From Cordia subcordata (taxonomy: Eukaryota; Streptophyta; Magnoliopsida; Boraginales; Cordiaceae), in contig JAPTOF010000030.1 of the NCBI GenBank assembly GCA_028554755.1, positions 1,718,247 through 1,782,246 of the forward strand: a stretch of DNA of 64,000 bases, in the 5' to 3' direction. Below are positions 44,216 through 56,221 of this stretch, piece after piece. The translations under genes were made by a program, and so were the position numbers. Numbering within the stretch: the first letter of the stretch is position 1; every line of letters begins with the position of its first letter. Under the pieces are notes generated by a model that saw only the letters and a program-made list of their open reading frames with translations, searched no databases and was not told the DNA's origin.

Positions 44216-46115
44216 TGTTAGGATTAGTATGCCCTAAAGCTCACTTGTACATGACATTTTGGATATGAAACAATGAATAATCATATTTTTATTAAATGGC
44301 ATTATGAGTTTCTTACAAATAATCTCTGTTATGTTTTATCGATGCATGTATGAAGGTCCTTTGACTTGCACTAATGACTTGGGTGCGCAGTGAGACTGGA
44401 CGCACAGTAGGTTCAAGTCTAGATTTAGTCACGTCATAAATCGAATCCATAACCAAATAGTAGTGTTGGGCACTTTACTGGGATAAGGTTATATTGAGCA
44501 AGTCTCCTCTTTGAGGGTGATCTACCTAGGTCATTGGAGGACTTTCTGGATTTGTCTCAATAGTACGTGTGTCACGTATTGGATAGGACCATTGTGAGTA
44601 TGTTTTCTAGAGACGTACTATCAAAGAAAGAAAACAAGACACTCACTGCTACTAAATGATCATTGCTCTTAATCTTGAGTATATGTGGATGAACTAATAA
44701 AGTTAGGGTTTAGTACTTCGATTCACTGTGGGTGAGATCTCATTTTATTAGTATCAACAGCCGTGTGCATTGAGTGCTAAGTTCTAATTAATTAGAACAT
44801 GCATATGCAAAATGGAATCTATGTGCCCCCTTTGGGATTGTCCAAATTTATCATCCGAATCTAGATCTAGTGATACTACCTTTATAGGTGTGTCAGTCAT
44901 ATGGCTTGAGGGTCGCTCCCGAGATCAGGAGATTCCATGACCAAGGATGGTTGGCAATTGGACAAGAAACCCAACGGAAAAAGATACAGCTAAGGAGGTG
45001 ATAGTACACAGGCCAAAGGACTGGTCTTAGCTGTGGGTATACATAGAGGGGCATTATGGTCGGTTATCTAGTAGGTCAAAGACAAAGTTCACATTCTTTT
45101 GTGATAAGCTTTTGGGTAATGACAATTATTCTTGGAGTGCAACTTTGATCTTATGGTGGAATAGATCGGAGTTAAAAATAATTATTATGTCGCCTAGATC
45201 GGGCAAGGATATTTTTAATTATTTTTGGAAGCCAATGATAATTGTGTCTTCTTGGTCCCTTCCCTAGTTGAAATGACTTCGAGAGAGTAATCTTGAAAGT
45301 GCAAATTCCATATTGTGGTAGTAGCCTTATTGGGCCAAAGCTTGAAATTGGGTTTGGGCTTTTTTTAGAGTCCAAAATAACCTAATTAGGCTAGGATGGC
45401 TTCCTATTGGGCTTGGGCCTCCACATGGATTATGGACTATGTGTTGGACTTGGATAATGGGCTTGGCCTAATTCTTCCAATACAAGTGGACAACTTGCAA
45501 AATACTACAAAAACAAATGGACAACTTGCACAAGTCTTCCAAGACAAGATTGACAAGTTATATAACGGAAATACTCCATGCAAAATTTTCTCCCACATTG
45601 AAAGTTTAGCAACTTTGGGTGCCAAGGTTCTCTCTATAAATAGACAAGACCCTACACCTTTTATGTATTCCACTTTGTAGTTGATTTCTTCCTTTTTGGC
45701 AAGAAAATACTACAACACATAGTACACACTTATTGTGTGATTTTTGCTCTAGTTTTTCAAAAGCATATTACTTTGCTTCTTCCCACACAAGAGGCTATTC
45801 TCTGAAGATAAGTCTCTTTAGCCATAGGGAAGAAGACTGGGGAGTTGCTTATTGCGACACCCTTGTAGTAAATTTTTGGTGGCCTTGTTCGTGAACGGGA
45901 ACAAAGCTTGTAACCGGTTTTAGCTTCATCAAAGGCCCCACGCTTCAAGAAGTTAGCTTTATATATTTTTTGCAAGCACTAGTTATATTCTATATGTTCT
46001 TGAGCATGTTCTTGTGTGTGTAATGTGGTTATTTTATTTTCCTAGCATGTTTTCTTAGTTATAATTTAGAAAATATGGACTAGCATACCCCACACTTAAT
46101 AATATCGATCCTACA
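44216..46115 (+). repeat. Copia LTR, full length (plus strand)
   Basis: A 1.9-kb complete LTR, TGTTAGGATTAG to CGATCCTACA. A putative TATA box TATAAATA lies at 45635-45642. Its right end is followed by ACCTT, the target duplication of the rearranged element. Confidence 0.9.
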
Positions 46116-46120
46116 ACCTT

Positions 46121-46537
46121 GCATAAAACTTTATGGACTCTTTCTCCAAATGGGGATTTCTCTTTCAAGTACACTTGGGAACACATTAAAAAGAAGGGCA
46201 ATTATTTCAAGGGTTACAACATCATTTGGCACCAGAGGCATAATCCAAGACATAGCTTTATTATTTAGCTTGCCTACCTTGACCGGCTAAGTACAAAATT
46301 TAGAATTTTACATTGGGGGCTCAACATAAATCCATCTTGCATTTTTTGTCATGGGTTGTGAAACAAGAGAACATATCTTTTTTGAATGTAGTTTCACTAG
46401 ACAGATTTGGAGAAAAGGGCTTTCATGCTATTTTAAATGATGTTAGAGTTAAACTCTCAAATTGTAGAAAATTTTCTTCCTCACTTTTGAACAAATCTTT
46501 ATGCAAATTGTGGAGATTACAAGATATTATTGTATAG
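46121..46537 (+). pseudogene. LINE H ORF2 C-terminus
   Basis: It resumes LINE H after the copia insertion with LWTLSPNGDFSFKYTWEHIK and IIWHQRHNPRHSFII. The zf-RVT region is deleted from about 46413: IWRKG runs straight into the FHAILNDVRVKLSNCRKFSS tail. The 3' UTR goes to about 46620. Confidence 0.82.
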
Positions 46538-46620
46538 GTTCTTTTGTACCCTTTCTACTTTCTACTTGTATGTACTACATGATTTAATGGAATACAACCA
46601 TACCCACTTGTCCAGCAAAA

Positions 46621-48451
46621 AGGACTATTGGACCATATTTCACTTGGTCTAATTGAAACTCCTAAGAAAACTACATTGCAAGTAAGATTAATAGAGCTCT
46701 TGTCAACACCTCTTGGATGGAGCATCTCTTAATGCATTCCCTCGGAGTCTCGGATCATCGGCCCCTTATTTTGCACACCAATGTGATCATCCATACATCT
46801 CTAAAGCATTTCAAATTCTACAATGCTTGGGCCTCACAAGAGCTTTTCTTGCATATTATGGACAAGTATTGGAATGCATGGATCTTTGGCACTTTAATGT
46901 TCATTTTATATAAAAAATAAGAGCTTCTCAAAAAGGCTATTAAGTTTTTCATAAGGAGCATTTTCTTGCCTTGCACACCAAATTGGCCGTCTCAAAGATG
47001 AGCTCAATATTGTGCAAGTTGACATTCTCTATGGGCTTATTAATGAGGAGAATCTTAACAAGGAAAAGGAGATAATGATGAAGGTTGATGATCTTGAAGA
47101 CACTTACAAACATATGCTTCATAAAAAATCTAAACTCCAATGGATCAAGCACGGAGATGGAAATTCTAGTTTCTTTCACAACATTGTTAAAAGAAGGAAG
47201 AACAAGAATACTATCCATGCCATTAAGGATAGTGATGGAAATTTTATCAGTTTCTCAGAGGGTATCAAAGTCGAATTTATCTCTTACTTCAAAAATCTAA
47301 TTGGCACTCCAACTACCACACAAGCTAATATTGACACCATCAAAGGTATTCTTGGTAGATCCATTGAGGAAAATTACTTGGCAAACTTAACTACTCCTAT
47401 CACTAGGGAGGACATCAGGAACACTCTCCTTGTACTTAACCCAAACAAGAGTCTGGGTCCAGATTGATTTACTTCTCTTTTATACAAAAGTACTTGGGAT
47501 ATTATTGGGGGAGATGTCCTCAATGCCATTATCTTCTTCTTTGATTTGGGGAAGGTGCTTACGGAGGTAAATGCAACCTATATTGCTCTTATTCCTAAAA
47601 TCCAAAGCCCTTATATGTTTAAGGACTTTAGGCCTATTTCTTGTTGCAATATTATTGACAAATGCATCTAAAAAATTCTTGCCAATAGACTTAAAACTTG
47701 ATTACTGTCCATTATTTCTTGGAACCAATCCACATTTATTAAGGGAAAATTCATCAAAGAGAACATCCTTATTGCACATTATATCTTTAGGGGCTACTCT
47801 AGAGCCCATATCTCTCCTAGATGTGCTCTTAAAGTTGAAGTTATGAAGGCTTTTGACTCTCTAAATTGGCATTTCATTGAGATCACTCTTCTCGCTTTTG
47901 GTTTTCCTTATACTTTTGAACAGTGGATTATGGCTTGCATAACTACTCCTAGTTACTCCATCTCTATTAATAGAAGCCTTGAGGGATACATTAAAGGAGC
48001 AAATGGAATTAGACAAGGTGATCTCCTTTACCCCTAAATTTTTGTTTTTTGCATAGAGGTCCTTTCTTCTTTGCTAAACAAGTTGGAACACAACCCAAAG
48101 TTTGGTTTCCATCCCAAATGTGCAAAGTTGAAGTTGAATCACATTTGCTTTGCAAATGATCTCTTTATCTTTTGCAAAGGTAACTTGGAATATATTGAAT
48201 GCATTGTGGAGATTTTGAGTGTCTTCCATGGCTTCTCAAGTCTAAAGGCGAACAGCAACAAGAGTAATGCTTTCTTTAATGGGGTATCACAAAATGAAAA
48301 GAATCTTATTCTAGAAACGTTAGATTTTAAAGAGAAGAGATTACCCATTTAATACTTGGGTGTTCCATTGCTCTCAAAAAAGCTTTGAAAGGGGATTGTG
48401 GCCCACTTTTGGAAAAAATAAATAATAGACTTGCGCATTGGAAAGGCTAAA
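46621..48451 (+). pseudogene. LINE J ORF2: endonuclease end and RT
   Basis: A plus-strand L1-type ORF2 fragment. 46700-46790 holds LGVSDHRPLIL, the intact endonuclease SDH box. 47012-47467 is the linker (LQWIKHGDGNSSFFHNIVKR, EFISYFKNLIGTP). RT follows in one main frame broken by stops: NATYIALIPKIQSP, DFRPISCCNII, MKAFDSLNWHFIEITLLAFG, GANGIRQGDLLYP. The catalytic box is FANDLFIFC at about 48150, with the first Asp as Asn. It stops at 48451, where the LINE K 5' end begins. Confidence 0.87.
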
Positions 48452-50050
48452 ATGTTTCTCTCTAGAAACTAATGCTCTTACATCTTTCTAACTTGACTAC
48501 CACCTATCATTATTGACCACCATTACACCACTATTACCACCTCCCTTTTCATCCTTCATGGGCAAAAAGAAAAGATCAAATACTTCTAAGACAAGAAAAA
48601 AGTGCAAGACTTGCTACAAAATTCAACCATGAAAGCTTTGATGAGGAGAAAGATTACACTATGGACCAGTTGGTTGAGCTTCGCATATCTAAATCTTGTT
48701 CAAGCTCGACTTATAGCTTGAAATGTGCTTTAGGAAATTTTAGGCGGGAGGCGTCCTCGTTCTCCACCATTAACAAGCTTGAGCATAACTTGGATGAAGC
48801 TAAGAGAAGGCTTATTCAAAGCTTAATCAAAGGCAACCATTTTTCTCATGGTGATTCGTCGAATGCTCAATACAAAATGCATAACAACCTACAGCAACAA
48901 GATGATTTCAAACAACACAAAAGCTCAAACGAACCATTAATGGCTAACAGGCATCTCACACCTTGTAAAAATTCCAACACTTAAACCAAATGGTACTTAT
49001 TCAACTTCTTATTTCCTGGAGAACTTTTCATTGAGTCTAAATCCTGAATTGCAAGGCATTTCTCCCACGAAAAATGCTCCTATTTTGAGTTGAAATTTAC
49101 CGAGTAGAAAGAATGCTCATCGAGGGTCTTTACCCATCGCTCCTTCATCTATTCCAACTAGGTCTTCTGACTTGGCAGAAAAGTCCCCTGTACGTAGCAG
49201 TACTATTGCTGGCCAAAAGCATATTTGCTCAACAACTTAGCTACCAAACTCTTCTTGGGGAAATGCACCTCTTTCAAATTTCGTGAACTTGGCTCCCCCT
49301 TTTAGTAAGCATCTAACTCGGTTGGTCCTTCCTCAGCTATGACTCAAATAAACTTGATTAATCAAACCCCAAACTTGGTCATTTCTTCTACCACATATGC
49401 CAATGAGGACAATTCCCTTAACCCACTAGCCAGCTTGGAAAAAATAGCTTCACAATAGCATAGTTATTTGCAAAGTCAACATAGCCATTCTTTCCTCATA
49501 GCTCAAAATGCACGCATCCAGAATACTTCATCTATCCAGAACATTGCTCAAACACACTTCCCACATGGTTCTCATTGTAGAAATACAAGTTCCCCTTATG
49601 ACCAGTCATAAGAAAGTTTGCAAAAATCAGGATGAAGTGTGGGAAAATAATGGAAACAAACATACATGGGTAATCTCGAACATTCACTCTTGCTTGATTT
49701 CTACAATCCTATTGAGAAAAATGGTTACTTTGATGCTGCCCCTTTTTGGATGTCTTTGAGGAAAGAGATAGCCATTGGTGAAATTGTCTCCTTGGTCAGT
49801 TCCTAGACGAGCCTTCTCCTTCTTTCTCATTCATCGTATAGTCGATATTCATTGGAACAGCTTTGGAAAAGTGGATATTAAATCAACTAAAAATGGTTTT
49901 TTTATTTTCAAATTGGAGAGTGAAGTTGCTTGTAACCTTGTAATGAAGTAACTTTAGCATGTCAATCATTGTCCACTCTTGCTTAGAAGGTGGGATACAA
50001 ATGCTCAAATGCTTCAATTTAGTTGGGACAGAGTTCCAATTTGGATCAAG
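48452..50050 (+). pseudogene. LINE K: 5' UTR and ORF1
   Basis: The 5' end at about 48452 matches LINE C's 5' end. The ORF1 start is ATG near 48558 (MGKKKRSNTSK). 48661-48984 is open with a helical segment (INKLEHNLDEAKRRLIQSLI) equivalent to that in LINE C. 48985-49850 is Ser/Asn-rich and broken by many stops. The DUF4283-like domain starts near 49860: FGKVDIKSTKNGFFIFKLES and HCPLLLRRWDTNAQMLQFSW, WIKLRDV. It is cut at 50050 by the poly(T) of antisense LINE L. Confidence 0.82.
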
Positions 50051-50061
50051 CTTAGGGATGT

Positions 50062-50571
50062 TTTTTTTTTTGTGCGAGATAAGTATGACAATTTCATTCA
50101 AAGATAAAATATAGACAATGTCAAAACACAAAATAGGGGTGAATCTATACAAGTATTTCCTCAATCCCCTATGAAGTACATAACATGCTGTTAATACTAG
50201 TGAAAGTGAAATGTTTACCAATAATACATTTCAATCTAACATGGTTAAAAATGGATGAGAAGATTTGTTCCTCTATTTTGTATTCTTTGTTGAATGCTTA
50301 GCCATTTCTTTCCATCCAGATAAAGTAAATTGATGCTTATAAAGTTGTTTCAAGATAGTCGCCTTGAGGTTTTTGTCCAAAGCTTGGTAGTGATCAAGGT
50401 GAGAAATTTGTAAGAGTATCATGAATCAAGGTGAGTTGAAGGCCTCTTTTCCAAATTCTTCTAGTAAAGTTGCATTGGAAGAAAAGATGGTCTCATGTTT
50501 CATTAGCCATATTGCAAAAAACACAAGAAGGATTGATCCCCATACCCCAAGAAAGCATTATGAATTTTGTG
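50062..50571 (-). pseudogene. LINE L ORF2 tail and 3' UTR
   Basis: Minus-strand translation in mixed frames gives the zf-RVT region (a Cys-rich VFFAIWLMKHET segment, about 50540-50490) and the terminal helical part (LDKNLKATILKQLYKH near 50380-50340). The remainder is 3' UTR. It joins 52476 in register across the solo LTR. Confidence 0.75.
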
Positions 50572-50576
50572 TTAAT
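50572..50576 (+). repeat. Target duplication TTAAT, left of solo LTR
   Basis: TTAAT here and at 52471-52475, both directly abutting the LTR ends. Confidence 0.9.
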
Positions 50577-52470
50577 TGTTAGGATTAGTATGCCCTAAAG
50601 CTCACTTGTACATGACATTTTGGATATGAAACAATGAATAATCATATTTTTGTTAAATGGCATTATGAGTTTCTTACATATAATCTCTGTTTTGTTTTAT
50701 CGATGCATGTATGAAGGTCCTTTGACTTGCACTAATGACTTGGAGTGCGCAGTGAGGCTGGACGCAGTAGGTCCAAGTCTAGATTTAGTCACGTCGTAAA
50801 TTGAATCCATAACCAAATAGTAGTGTTGGGCACTCTACTGGGATAAGGTTATATTGAGCAAGTCTCCTCTTTGAGGGTGATCTACCTAGGTCATTGGAGG
50901 ACTTTCTGGATTTGTCTCAATAGTACGTGTGTCACGTATTGGATAGGACCATTGTGAGTATGTTTTCTAGAGACATACTATCAAAGAAAGAAAACAAGAC
51001 ACTCACTGCTACTAAACGATCGTTGCTCTTAATCTTGCGTATATGTGGATGAACTAATGAAGTTAGGGTTTAGTACATTGATTCACTGTGGGTGAGATCT
51101 TATTTTATTAGGATCAACAGCCTTGTTCATTGAGTGCTAAGTTCTAAATAATTAGAACATGCATATGCAAAATGGAATCTATGTGCCCCCTTTGGGATTG
51201 TCCAAATTTATCATCTGAATCTAGATCTAGTGATACTTCCTTTATAGGTGTGTCTGTCATATGGCTTGAGGGTCACTCCCGAGATCAAGAGATTCCATGA
51301 CCAAGGATGGTTGGCAATTGGACAAGAAACCCAACGGAAAAAGATACAGCTAAAGAGGTGATAGTACGCAGGCCAAAGGACCGGTCTTAGCTGTGGGTAT
51401 ACATAGAGGGGCATTATGGTTGGTTATCTAGTAGGTCAAAGACAAGGTTCACATTCTTTTGTGATAAGCTTTTGGGTAATGACAATTATTCTTGGAGTGC
51501 AACTTTGATCTTATGGTGGAATAGACCGGAGTTAAAAATAATTATTGTGTCGCCTAGATTAGGCAAGGATATTTTTAATTATTTTTGGAAGCCAATGATA
51601 ATTGTGTCTTCTTGGCCCCTTCCCTAGTTGAAATGACTTCGAGAGAGTAATCTTGAAAGAGCAAATTCCATATTGTGGTAGTAGCCTTATTGGGCCAAAA
51701 CTTGAAATTGGGTTTGGGCTTTCTTTAGAGTACAAAATAACCTAATTAGGCTAGGATGGCTTCCTATTGGGCTTGGGCCTCCACATGGATTATGGACTAT
51801 ATGTTGGACTTGGATAATGGGCTTGGCCTAAGTCTTCCAAGACAAGTGGACAACTTGCAAAATACTACAAAAACAAGTGGACAACTTGCACAAGTCTTCC
51901 AAGACAAGATTGACAAGTTACATAAAGGAAATACTACATGGAAATTTTCTCCCACATTGAAAGTTTAGCAACTTTGGGTGCCAAGATTCTCTCTATAAAT
52001 AGACAAGACCCTACACCTTTTATGTATTCCACTTTGTAGTTGATTTCTTCCTTTTTGGCAAGAAAATACTGCAACACATAGTACACACTTATTGTGTGAT
52101 TTTTGCTCTAGTTTTTCAAGAGCATATTACTTTGCTTCTTCCCACACAAGAGGCTATTCTCTCAAGATAAGTCTCTTTAACCATAGGGAAGAAGACTGGG
52201 GAGTTGCTTATTGCGACACCCTTGTCGTAAATTTTTGGTGGCCCTATTCGTGAATGGGAACAAAGCTTGTAACCAGTTTTAGCTTCATCAAAGGCCCCAT
52301 GCTTCAAGAGGTTAGCTTTATATATTTTTTGCAAGCACTAGTTATATTCTATATGTTCTTGAGCATGTTCTTGTGTGTGTAATGTGGTTATTTTATTTTC
52401 CTAGCTTGTTTTCTTAGTTATAATTTAGAAAATATGGACTAGGATGCCCACACTTAATATCGATCCTACA
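50577..52470 (+). mobile_element. Solo copia LTR
   Basis: A complete 1,894-base LTR from TGTTAGGATTAGTATGCC to CGATCCTACA, with no internal region and a perfect 5-bp duplication TTAAT. A solo LTR forms by recombination between the two LTRs of an integrated element. TATA box at 51994-52001. Short open frames inside (for example 51756-51968) are conserved between LTR copies only because the copies are similar. Confidence 0.92.
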
Positions 52471-52475
52471 TTAAT

Positions 52476-53536
52476 GTGATCATGTATTGCTAACCAAACA
52501 ATGAAAGCATGTCTAGGAGTATGCCCCTTAAACTAAACAATGTTGTACCAATCAACTTTGATTTTTCTTGCCCTAATGTGTTCCCAAGTACGCTTGAAAT
52601 TGAAATCCCCATTGTTAGAAAGGTTTCAAAGAAAGAATCATCGATATCTTCCATGAGGTTAGTTTTTGAGTACTTAATATGTCCAAGGTGTATTGGCCAA
52701 GTCCAAGTGCCATTTGAGTAAAGATCACTAACTTTGGCATAGATTGGAGGGTAGGAGAAAAGATTGCCCTGATGAGACTCGAGAATGCCCTCCTCATGCC
52801 ATTTATCAAGACAAAAGTGAGTGTGCCTTCCATTTCCAAGCTTTTATGTGAGATGAAGTTCCTTATAATACTTTTACAATGAATAAGGCTCTTAATAATC
52901 CAACTACTATCATTGTTGATTGTAGTTGTCCAAATTGACTCCTCCTTGATGTAGTTCACAAGAATCCATTTACTCCAAAAAGTGGGTCTACAATCATGCA
53001 TTCTCCAAAAGGATTTAAGGAGAAAAGTGACATTGATGTCCTTAATTCTTCTAACACCCAATCCACCCTTATCAAGTGGAACATAAATGTCTTGCCAAGC
53101 AATCTTTGTCCCCGTGTCTCTCCAAAGGAACGTCCAAAACTTAGATTTAGCAACTCTCATGGCACCCTTAGGAAGAATCAAAGTACCTGCCTAATATGCA
53201 TAAATTTGAACAAGGGTTGATTTGACGAGAAGTAATCTACCAGCATATGAAAGCAATTGGATGGTCCAGTGTTCAAGCTTTTGATTGATCTTCTCAAAGA
53301 GTGGAAATTAATTAGTCTTTTGAAGCTTCCTTGAAACAAGAGGAACCCCCAAATATCGTATAGGACGTGCGCCCTCTTTGAAATTCACCTTCTCAAGAAT
53401 AGCCGATTTTACTCCATGTGAAATCCCTCCAAGAAGACATCACTTTTAGTGGCATAAACGTTAAGACCAGAAAACGTAAAGACATCCAAAACTTCCAAAA
53501 TGCAATCAATAGATCAAGGTTGCCTTTGTAGAAAAT
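52476..53536 (-). pseudogene. LINE L ORF2, RT C-terminal half
   Basis: 53536-53393 holds the catalytic-box neighbourhood in a shifted frame (IDLFIFYKGNLD). 53181-52615 is open for 188 codons with FLWRDTGTKIAWQDIYVPLD, KGGLGVRRIKDINVTFLLKS and FWRMHDCRPTFWSKWILVNY, the thumb and connection region. It continues to 52476. Stops and frame changes make it inactive. Confidence 0.85.
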
Positions 53537-53723
53537 GAAGAGATCAATTGGCCAATTCATCTTCAACACATTGAAATCCCAAACTTTGCACCTCATGATG
53601 ACACTTTGGATAGGTTCACATGGAATCTTACTCCCAATGGGGATTTCTCCTTTAAACACACTTTGGAATATACTAGAAGGAAGGGCAATCACTTTGAGGG
53701 GTATAACATCATTTGGCATAAAG

Positions 53724-53728
53724 GGCAT
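53724..53728 (+). repeat. Target duplication GGCAT, left of gypsy 2
   Basis: GGCAT at 53724-53728 and 61351-61355, perfect, abutting both LTR ends. It shows that gypsy 2 is one integration event. Confidence 0.93.
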
Positions 53729-56197
53729 TGATGTGTGTCATTTGTGCGTGTTTGCATCTTGTTTTTGCATGCACATTTAAGGGTGTTTAGAGTATAATTG
53801 AGTGCACTTAGTACAAAGTTTATGCATATTTGTTAATATTTGTACATAATGTATTTAGGTGCATAAATACTATACTAAGTGTTACATTCCATGTTTTAGG
53901 AGTGTTTTGGAAGGGTTCAAGCTTATGCGAGGAAGAAATGAGCTAACGGATGAAGACCGGAAGAAAAGAAATAAAGAAGAGATCATTCTGATCCAGCCGA
54001 TCAACTTAGAAGAAGAGCCGGCCGCTCCAGAGAATAAAAGATTTGAAGCCGGTTGAGCTCCTCAAGAAGCCGATCGACCGGCCATTCTAGAGAGCATCAT
54101 GATTGAAGCCAGTCGAGCAAGAAAGAGGAGCTGGTCGACCGGCTAGGTCGACTGGCTGTGCGCTGAAGAAATCCATAAAAAGCTCGTTTCAGCTCATTTT
54201 CAAGGGAGGAACTTTTATATCTTAAATTCTAATAAACCCTAACCCTTTACCCACTTCACAAAACACCCTAAACCACCATCTAAACCCCACTCCAAGCGAG
54301 GATTGAAGCATTAAACAAAGATTTGAAGGATTTGTACGGATTTGGAAGCAAGAATTTAGGGAAGTTCTTCTTGTTCTTTCTCTATTTCTTGTAAATATGT
54401 TGCTAGATTAGGCTAGATTTAGGGTTGATTGTTGTTGTATATTAGATTAGGGCTTTGAATAATGGATTTGTGTAGATCTTTGGCTCTTAATACATGTTTA
54501 TTTACATAAATTTATGGCATGATTCAATATGTCTATGTATTGGAAATCAAACATGTCTATGTGTTTGTTAAAATGCCTAAGTGAATATGCATGTGTTATT
54601 TGTGCTTCAAATGCTCTTATCTACTTATATGGGTGATGTGATTGTGCTTAATCTTGTGGCTTTGCTTAGTAGAGTAGGCTTCAGCTTTAAATCTAGCTAA
54701 TAGGTTACATGCTATGCTTAGTCGAGTTTAGGTGCTAGTCCTTGGCTTTAAATCCAGCCAAGCGGATAAGTTAACCTAGACTAGAGTATCCCTCACCCAC
54801 GTTAGTGTTGGTTAATCGAGCTTTAATGTCACGTAGTGTTTAGGTGCTAGTCCTTGGCTTTAAGAAGGTGTTTGGTTTGGCTTTTTTTTGGTCAAACCTG
54901 CTTAAAGTTCAATTTAAGCTAATGGACATGTTTGTTTTAATTAAAAAAATACTTTTTTTAAGTGGCTTTAAGTAGAAAAAAAAAAGCTCCTCCCCCCCAG
55001 CTTCTGCTTTTTTTGGCTTTAAGTATTTTGAAAAAAAGCATGTTTGACCAAATTTATTTACTACTTTGTCCTTCCCTTTTTATTACTATTCCTAAACTAT
55101 CCTTACAAACTAAAATATCAATGTAGAAACGTCAATATTTTTCCAACTCTTTTCTTTCCACGTCTAGGGTTCATCCAAAATCCAGGTAAACAATAAAAAC
55201 TCTTTTTCATATTTTTTATTGGATTAATATTCATATATTTATTTATATTTTTTCTGCTAGCATATATATCTTTAATCGATGAGACATGTTTAACATGAGA
55301 GAACAAAATAAATAAATAAATAAAGCTTGAAACAGATTGAAGTAAGCTAGTGTTCTTTTTGTGATTCATACTTTCAATTGAATTTTTGTAAAAACTATGT
55401 GTAGTATATTTAATAATTTATATATTTATATTATAAAGTTCTATAAATTAGATGATAAGAATTTAGTGATAATGCATTTTAAAAAAATTAAATAATTCTG
55501 TTTGTATGGTATTTTACTAGAAATTTTTTTTATGTCCTTGATGGTCATTTTGAGAATATAAAATGAGCTTTCAGCATTAGTTAACCAAACAGGTAAATAC
55601 TTATTTTGACAACTAAAACTTCTATCCAAACATGTATTTGCTTAAAGCTAAAATTTAAAAAAAAGCTACTTAAAGCCAAAACTGCTTTAAGTAGCTTTTT
55701 TATAAGCCAAACCAAACACCCTCTAAATCCAGCCAAGAGAATAAGTTCTAAGCACGGATTGCGTAGGCTAGGAGGGATTGGCCCTTAGCTTTAAATCCAG
55801 CTAATGGGTTGAACCACTAGTATTGGTTAAGAGAGCCCCCGATCAACACAACGGCAATAGAAGTCTCGAGCCTTAGATAGACATCATCTGTTATCATAGC
55901 CCAAGTCTTGTTGCAATGCAATCGCCCTAGGTCCCCTTCTTCTTTATTAGTGTTTCCTTCTTTAGTTTGGCTCCCTTAAGTTCCTCCATAGATTAGTTTT
56001 TATTTTCCTTTTTCTGAGCTCTCTTCCATCCTAAAGTAAGTACACACACGTACGTAGCTAGTTTAAGGCACTCGAGCACATAAGGACTAAACCAAGGTAG
56101 CCTCCCTGTGGATTCGACCCCGTACTTGCACACACTGCATTACACACGTCCCGTGCACTTGCGGGCTATTTAGGCTTGTGCTCAAATAGCGATATCA
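53729..56197 (+). repeat. Gypsy 2 5' LTR (carries a MITE)
   Basis: It starts TGATGTGTGTCATT and ends AGCGATATCA next to the primer site. It is 971 bases longer than the right LTR: 863 come from the MITE with its TAA duplication (54864-55726), and about 108 from an extra copy of the block containing GCTAGTCCTTGGCTTTAAAT (around 54730-54840). GGTCGACCGGCT motifs lie at 54060-54155, more mutated than in the right copy. Confidence 0.9.
54864..55723. mobile_element. PIF/Harbinger-type MITE in gypsy 2 LTR
   Basis: An 860-base insert with terminal inverted repeats GAAGGTGTTTGGTTTGGCTT (left) and GAGGGTGTTTGGTTTGGCTT (right, inverted), flanked by TAA on both sides (54861-54863 and 55724-55726). The TAA duplication and GGTGTTTGG ends fit the PIF/Harbinger (Tourist-like) group. 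GCTTTAAGTAG phrases recur in opposite orientation near both ends. No transposase is encoded. It is absent from the right LTR, so it arrived after gypsy 2. Confidence 0.87.
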
Positions 56198-56203
56198 AGT
56201 TTT

Positions 56204-56221
56204 TGGCGCCGTTGCCGGGGA
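56204..56221 (+). promoter_or_regulatory. Gypsy 2 primer-binding site (tRNA-Asp)
   Basis: TGGCGCCGTTGCCGGGGA, six bases after the LTR end, matching the 3' end of plant tRNA-Asp. It is without change here, unlike gypsy 1. Confidence 0.9.

Larger units (their letters stand above)
42854..46115 (+). mobile_element. Rearranged copia element with inverted core
   Basis: A 3.26-kb insertion in LINE H with outer LTR ends on the plus strand (TGTTAGG at 42854; CCTACA at 46115) and a perfect target duplication ACCTT (42849-42853 and 46116-46120). Inside, a 231-base LTR start is followed by an inverted block (43097-44215) made of a 20-base flank, an internally deleted LTR, a polypurine tract and the end of RNase H, then a full LTR. 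It cannot be a simple LTR-internal-LTR element. Confidence 0.85.
40222..46620 (+). mobile_element. LINE H: internally deleted L1-type element, split by LINE I and copia
   Basis: Three pieces in register: 40222-40705, 41671-42853 and 46121-46620. It begins within the ORF1 DUF4283-like domain, passes the ORF1 end and the ORF2 start codon (41943), then jumps from the first endonuclease residues (MICAWNVRG) to the middle of RT near 41970; endonuclease and half of RT are deleted. The 3' end has a short A run (46616-46620) after CTTGTCCAGC. LINE I and a copia element are inserted with matching target duplications. Confidence 0.83.
50051..53536 (-). mobile_element. LINE L: L1-type 3' part, split by solo LTR
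   Basis: An antisense LINE whose poly(A) appears as T at about 50049-50060 followed by GTGCGAGATAAG. It consists of 50061-50571 and 52476-53536, interrupted by the solo copia LTR. It is 5'-truncated at the RT catalytic box (about 53536), where it meets LINE M on the other strand. Confidence 0.84.

Noticed and set aside
51756..52334. ORFs conserved between 43254-43832, 45396-45975 and 51756-52334.
   Set aside because: They are conserved only because the three LTR copies are nearly the same sequence; they occur in both orientations and have no domain.
56204..56221. tRNA-Asp-like sequence as a tRNA gene.
   Set aside because: Only the 18-base primer complement is present, with no cloverleaf.
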